NCBI GenBank assembly: GCA_945867725.1
Contig: CAMBJI010000010.1
Coordinates: 1 to 16,092, forward strand
Length of the DNA stretch: 16,092 nt
Origin: Bordetella parapertussis
Lineage (GTDB): Bacteria > Pseudomonadota > Gammaproteobacteria > Burkholderiales > Burkholderiaceae_D
Direction: 5' to 3'
Of this stretch, positions 13,053 to 16,092 are shown in pieces. The notes beneath the pieces were generated by a model. It ran no database searches. It had not been told where the DNA came from and worked only from the letters and a program-made list of their open reading frames with translations. How positions within the stretch are numbered: position 1 is the stretch's first letter; every line of letters begins with the position of its first letter. A program made the translations under genes and the position numbers.

Positions 13053-15229
13053 CAGCGCCGACGAACGCGTCGCCCAAGCGCCAACAGCGCAAACGACCAC
13101 AACATGAGGTCACCGTCCAAACTGCCGCCACCGCCACCGCCGCTACTGCTGCCTACGGGCGCATTGATAGATCCGACAGTGCCAATGGCGTCGCTGACCG
13201 TTACCGTCAACTCGGCTTGCGAACTTTCGCCATACGCATCGCTGGCGTACCAGGGAATGCGGTAGCTACCCACAGGTGCAGTGCCACTCCAGTTGAACAC
13301 GCCCGTTGCAGACAGACTGGCACCCCCGGGAAGAGCGCTTGCATGAAATACCAGCGCGTCGCCGTCGGCATCGGTGGCTCGCAATTGCAGTTGTAATCGA
13401 CTGCCCCAGCCCAGCTGCTGCTCTGCCACAGGCTCGGTCACCGGCAGGTTATTGATTCGAACGCTGGCAGATGCCGTCGCGATAGCACCGACGCTGTCGA
13501 TAGCTTCGAGGGTGAATACATAACGACCGAGCGCCGGTGCGGTGAAACTTGCCTCAGGCTGATTGGCATTGAGCAAGCTGACACTGGCGGGGTTGGAGGC
13601 GGCAGCTCTCCACTGATAGCTGACAACAGGATGACCATCGGCAGTTCTGACGCTGCCGCGCAGCAGGACATTTACCGCTGGCGCGACCACCTGACTATCG
13701 GTCGCCATTTGTATGACAGGGCCGCGGGCACTCAGTGCGTTCAGCGTGGCCAGCCCATCCAGCAAACCTGCGCCGCACAGGCCTGCATTGGCAACCAGCG
13801 CGCATGCACTAGTGAGCGGCGGCGGTCGCGCGGAAGCGCGCAGTATGGAAATGATTTCAGCGCGGTCCAGCGAAGCGTTCAGTGAAAGCATCAGCGCGAT
13901 CGTGCCGGCGACATGCGGTGCGGCCATGCTGGTGCCAATTTTCCATGCGCCTGTATCCAGCCCCGGCGTGGTGGTGCCCGCATTACCCAAGGAGTACACC
14001 GCCGCGCCATTACTGCTGTAAACCGAATTGCAATCCGCAGCGAGTGTGCCGCAACCGCCACCGGGCGCACTGACAAGTATCTCGGGCCCGATGTTGGCGT
14101 ATTCGGCATTGTCACCATCAACCGCATGCGCAGTGATGGCCAGCGCGCCGCGGCAATTGGCTGGCTGATTAACGGCATTCGACGCGCCATTGCCGGATGA
14201 AATAACAACCATCGCCCCAAGCGCATTCACATCGTCAATCGCTCTTTGAAACGCATCGGAGCACGTGCCCGAACTGCCGAGACTGAGATTGATGATGCGC
14301 GCTGGGTAGGGATTGTGTGGCACGTTGGGCACATCGATGCCGGCAGCCCAACGCATGGCATCGGCGATGTCGGAGGTATAGCCGCCACATTTTCCGAGTA
14401 CGCGCACGGGCAAGATGCGGACACGCGGCGCAACCCCTGTGCCATACAAACCATTGTTCATCAGCGCAGCGATGGTGCCCATTACATGCGTGCCGTGCCA
14501 GCTTGAATAACTCGCCGCAGATCCGCGCGCACATTCGCCTGCCGCCACAGAATCGCCCGGGTCGCTGGCATCGGCGTCGCGCCCATCACCATCATTAGCG
14601 GTTGATGCATAGGAAATGAAATCGTAGCCCGGCAGCATAGACTGCAAATCTGCGTGCGGACGGTAGCCGGTATCGAGCACAGCGACATCAATGGTTTCGC
14701 TGCCCAGCGTCAGATCCCAGCTGCCTGGCAGATTCGCACCACCAAGGTTGTTTCCGGCCGGTGGCATGTAATGCCACTGTCCGGGTGAGGTGCTGGACCC
14801 GGGATCATTGGGCAGCACACTGTCGGCTTGCATCATCAGATCAGGCTCGGCATTCATCACTTCACCGCTCTGCCGTAAACGCGCTGCGATGGCACGCGCC
14901 TCGTTCGAGGTCACAGGCTTACTAAGCAGAAGCAGGTGCGCGCTTCCGGACAACTTGCGATCCAGCGTCAGAGGCGCATTGGCCAGCGCGGCCAGCCGCG
15001 AGGTTTTGCCTTGCGTGAGTTGCGCACCGATTTTGCTGCCTCGCATTAGATGAGGCGTCACAATGAGTCGGTCGATCAGAGGCTCAGACTTTTGCGTTGG
15101 TGGTAATCGGGAGCCTGCTTTACGCAGCGGCGCTGTCTGAGCAATCGCAGATGTCAGTACAAACGATAACGACCAACAGAAAAGAAAAATCGATGCGCGC
15201 AGACGATGCTGAGCAAAATGAAGATGCAT
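13052..15229 (-). CDS. Secreted subtilisin-like (S8) serine protease with GlyGly-CTERM anchor
   Basis: 725-residue exported protease. A signal peptide (hydrophobic SIFLFCWSLSFVLTSAIA, ending about residue 30) is followed by a propeptide-like region to about residue 135. The S8 catalytic domain spans about 165-500: D186 in VAVLDTGYRPHADL, H245 in WHGTHVMGT, oxyanion N347 in SSGNG and S434 in GTSMAAPHVAGT, so the triad is complete. Two immunoglobulin/cadherin-like beta domains follow (about 505-594 and 596-682; the second has LRATDADGDALVF). The C-terminus is a GlyGly-CTERM signal: SSS, six Gly (697-702), a hydrophobic segment LMLWSFALLAL and RRVRRR. In other species such proteins are exported by type II secretion and processed by rhombosortase, encoded here by the next gene. 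No convincing ribosome site precedes the only ATG. Confidence 0.94.
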   Translation of the reverse strand: MHLHFAQHRLRASIFLFCWSLSFVLTSAIAQTAPLRKAGSRLPPTQKSEPLIDRLIVTPHLMRGSKIGAQLTQGKTSRLAALANAPLTLDRKLSGSAHLLLLSKPVTSNEARAIAARLRQSGEVMNAEPDLMMQADSVLPNDPGSSTSPGQWHYMPPAGNNLGGANLPGSWDLTLGSETIDVAVLDTGYRPHADLQSMLPGYDFISYASTANDGDGRDADASDPGDSVAAGECARGSAASYSSWHGTHVMGTIAALMNNGLYGTGVAPRVRILPVRVLGKCGGYTSDIADAMRWAAGIDVPNVPHNPYPARIINLSLGSSGTCSDAFQRAIDDVNALGAMVVISSGNGASNAVNQPANCRGALAITAHAVDGDNAEYANIGPEILVSAPGGGCGTLAADCNSVYSSNGAAVYSLGNAGTTTPGLDTGAWKIGTSMAAPHVAGTIALMLSLNASLDRAEIISILRASARPPPLTSACALVANAGLCGAGLLDGLATLNALSARGPVIQMATDSQVVAPAVNVLLRGSVRTADGHPVVSYQWRAAASNPASVSLLNANQPEASFTAPALGRYVFTLEAIDSVGAIATASASVRINNLPVTEPVAEQQLGWGSRLQLQLRATDADGDALVFHASALPGGASLSATGVFNWSGTAPVGSYRIPWYASDAYGESSQAELTVTVSDAIGTVGSINAPVGSSSGGGGGGSLDGDLMLWSFALLALGRRVRRR
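13124..13141 (-). repeat. GGC/GGT triplet run encoding the Gly6 tract of the GlyGly-CTERM signal
   Basis: Six consecutive glycine codons, alternating GGC and GGT in part, encode residues 697-702 of the protease, at the expected rhombosortase processing region. Triplet gain or loss here would change the Gly count without breaking the frame. Function of the exact number is unknown. Confidence 0.6.
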
Positions 15230-15442
15230 GAAAATCGTTGATGCCCGTTTGTTTTAAGCAAACGCGACTCTAGCAGCGAAGAAATCATTTACGGCTGCAT
15301 CATGCGAATCTGTCTACGGCATATTTGAAACATGACATTGCATCAATCAGCAGCATGAGCTGCACAACGTACGTGTGCGAGCGCTCAAGAGGGAGTGCTT
15401 GCATCACAAGACAATATTTTGAATCGAAGATCGAAGACGAAA
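15230..15442. other. Intergenic gap between the S8 protease and metK
   Basis: The gap between the protease start and the metK stop is 262 bp, and about 213 bp remain to the left of the metK terminator. It holds an inverted repeat CGTTTG (15246-15251) / CAAACG (15259-15264) 17 nt upstream of the protease ATG, and a small hairpin GCAGC-atga-GCTGC near 15350. No convincing sigma70 promoter for the protease and no credible ORF were seen. The protease promoter must lie here if the metK terminator works, but I could not place it. Confidence 0.5.
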
Positions 15443-15473
15443 AAAAACGGGCAAGCAATGCTCGCCCGTTTTT
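15440..15473 (-). terminator. Rho-independent terminator of metK
   Basis: On the minus strand a stem ACGGGC/GCCCGT with an inner GCA/TGC-type pairing around 15453-15463 is followed by eight T (15447-15440), about 20 nt after the metK stop. On the plus strand the same stem is followed by five T (15469-15473), so it may work in both directions. It separates metK from the protease cassette transcriptionally. Confidence 0.9.
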
Positions 15474-15491
15474 ATATGACGCGACCCTGAT

Positions 15492-16092
15492 TTACAAACC
15501 AGCCGCTGCCTTGAGTGCCGCTGCTTTGTCGGAACGCTCCCAGCTGAACTCGGGCTCTTCGCGACCGAAGTGGCCATAGGCTGCTGTCTTGCAGTAGATC
15601 GGGCGCAGCAGATCAAGCATTTGCACGATGCCTTTCGGACGGAGATCGAAGTGCTCGCTAACGAGTGCTGCAATTTTTTCATCGCTGATCTTGCCGGTGC
15701 CGAAGGTAGTGACCATCACCGATGTTGGCTTGGCGATACCGATGGCGTAGGAAATCTGAATCTGCGCGCGCTCGGCCAAACCAGCAGCAACGATATTTTT
15801 TGCGACATAACGACCGGCATACGCAGCTGAGCGATCCACTTTCGATGGATCTTTACCGGAGAAAGCGCCACCGCCGTGAGGTGCAGCGCCGCCGTAGGTG
15901 TCGACGATGATCTTGCGTCCAGTGAGACCGCAATCACCCTGCGGACCTCCGATGACGAAACGACCCGTAGGGTTGATCAGAAAGCGCGTGTCCTTCAGCC
16001 ATTCCTTGGGCACGACGGGCTTGATGATCATTTCGATCGCCGCTTCCTCGATCTGCTTATGCTCCATCTCGGGTGCATGCTGGGTTGAGAGG
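15492..16092 (-). CDS. metK: S-adenosylmethionine synthetase, C-terminal half (5' end beyond window)
   Basis: Forms S-adenosylmethionine from methionine and ATP; cytoplasmic. About 200 codons are present, read from the right edge to the TAA at 15492, out of roughly 385-390 in the family. The reading frame continues through the edge: [12 protein letters not shown] matches the middle of the family, so the Met at 16067 is internal and not the start. Family marks: [30 protein letters not shown], the [20 protein letters not shown] phosphate-binding region, [11 protein letters not shown] and [14 protein letters not shown] near the end. A strong terminator follows. It provides the methyl donor whose by-product is handled by ahcY downstream. 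Confidence 0.96.
   Translation of the reverse strand, partial: LSTQHAPEMEHKQIEEAAIEMIIKPVVPKEWLKDTRFLINPTGRFVIGGPQGDCGLTGRKIIVDTYGGAAPHGGGAFSGKDPSKVDRSAAYAGRYVAKNIVAAGLAERAQIQISYAIGIAKPTSVMVTTFGTGKISDEKIAALVSEHFDLRPKGIVQMLDLLRPIYCKTAAYGHFGREEPEFSWERSDKAAALKAAAGL

Noticed and set aside
13053..13100. Longer rhombosortase start at 13100
   Set aside because: It would overlap the protease gene by 49 nt and add residues without membrane or rhomboid character; the TGATG overlap start fits better.
15325..15579. 84-codon plus-strand ORF in the metK/protease gap
   Set aside because: It runs through the metK terminator and into antisense metK; composition is not protein-like.
1..16092. CRISPR arrays, insertion sequences, tRNA genes, toxin-antitoxin pairs
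   Set aside because: No regularly spaced repeats, transposase motifs, terminal repeats, tRNA cloverleaf or small toxin-antitoxin gene pair was recognised on either strand.

Overview
The window looks like chromosome from a betaproteobacterium, most likely Burkholderiales and perhaps near Oxalobacteraceae. This is inferred from protein resemblance, from the ahcY / holin-like / metF gene order behind an S-adenosylhomocysteine (SAH) riboswitch, and from the slt / NDUFA9-like / cca run. No rRNA, tRNA, CRISPR array, insertion sequence or phage module is visible. Most of the window is densely packed core genome, so most findings concern gene junctions and intergenic sequences.

Layout. (1) 1-3154, minus: a large fused indolepyruvate:ferredoxin oxidoreductase, running off the left edge. 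A LysR-type regulator (3274-4182, plus) is divergent from it across a 119-bp gap with a good promoter and operator-like repeats. (2) 4313-4810, plus: a secreted four-EF-hand protein with a structured leader and a strong terminator that runs into the 3' end of cca. (3) 9023-4870, minus: slt (lytic transglycosylase), a complex I NDUFA9-like NAD(P)-binding protein and cca (tRNA nucleotidyltransferase), overlapping by 4 nt or separated by 3 nt, so very probably one operon. (4) 9113-9655, plus: 5-formyltetrahydrofolate cyclo-ligase, divergent from slt across a perfect 15-bp palindrome. (5) 12374-9656, minus: ahcY, a holin-4-like membrane protein and metF, preceded by an SAH riboswitch at about 12401-12480. 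(6) 15229-12489, minus: a secreted subtilase ending in a GlyGly-CTERM signal, and directly behind it a rhomboid protease of the rhombosortase type. (7) 15492-16092, minus: the C-terminal half of metK with a strong terminator.

How the genes work together. metK makes S-adenosylmethionine, ahcY clears the SAH left after methyl transfer, metF supplies 5-methyl-THF for remethylating homocysteine, and 5-formyl-THF cyclo-ligase returns stored folate to the pool. The riboswitch should raise ahcY, and perhaps the downstream genes, when SAH accumulates. Between metK and ahcY sits an unrelated two-gene cassette, a surface protease and the intramembrane protease expected to process its C-terminal anchor. 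It is the most distinctive system here. The family pairing is known, so novelty would lie in this particular cassette and its coupling.
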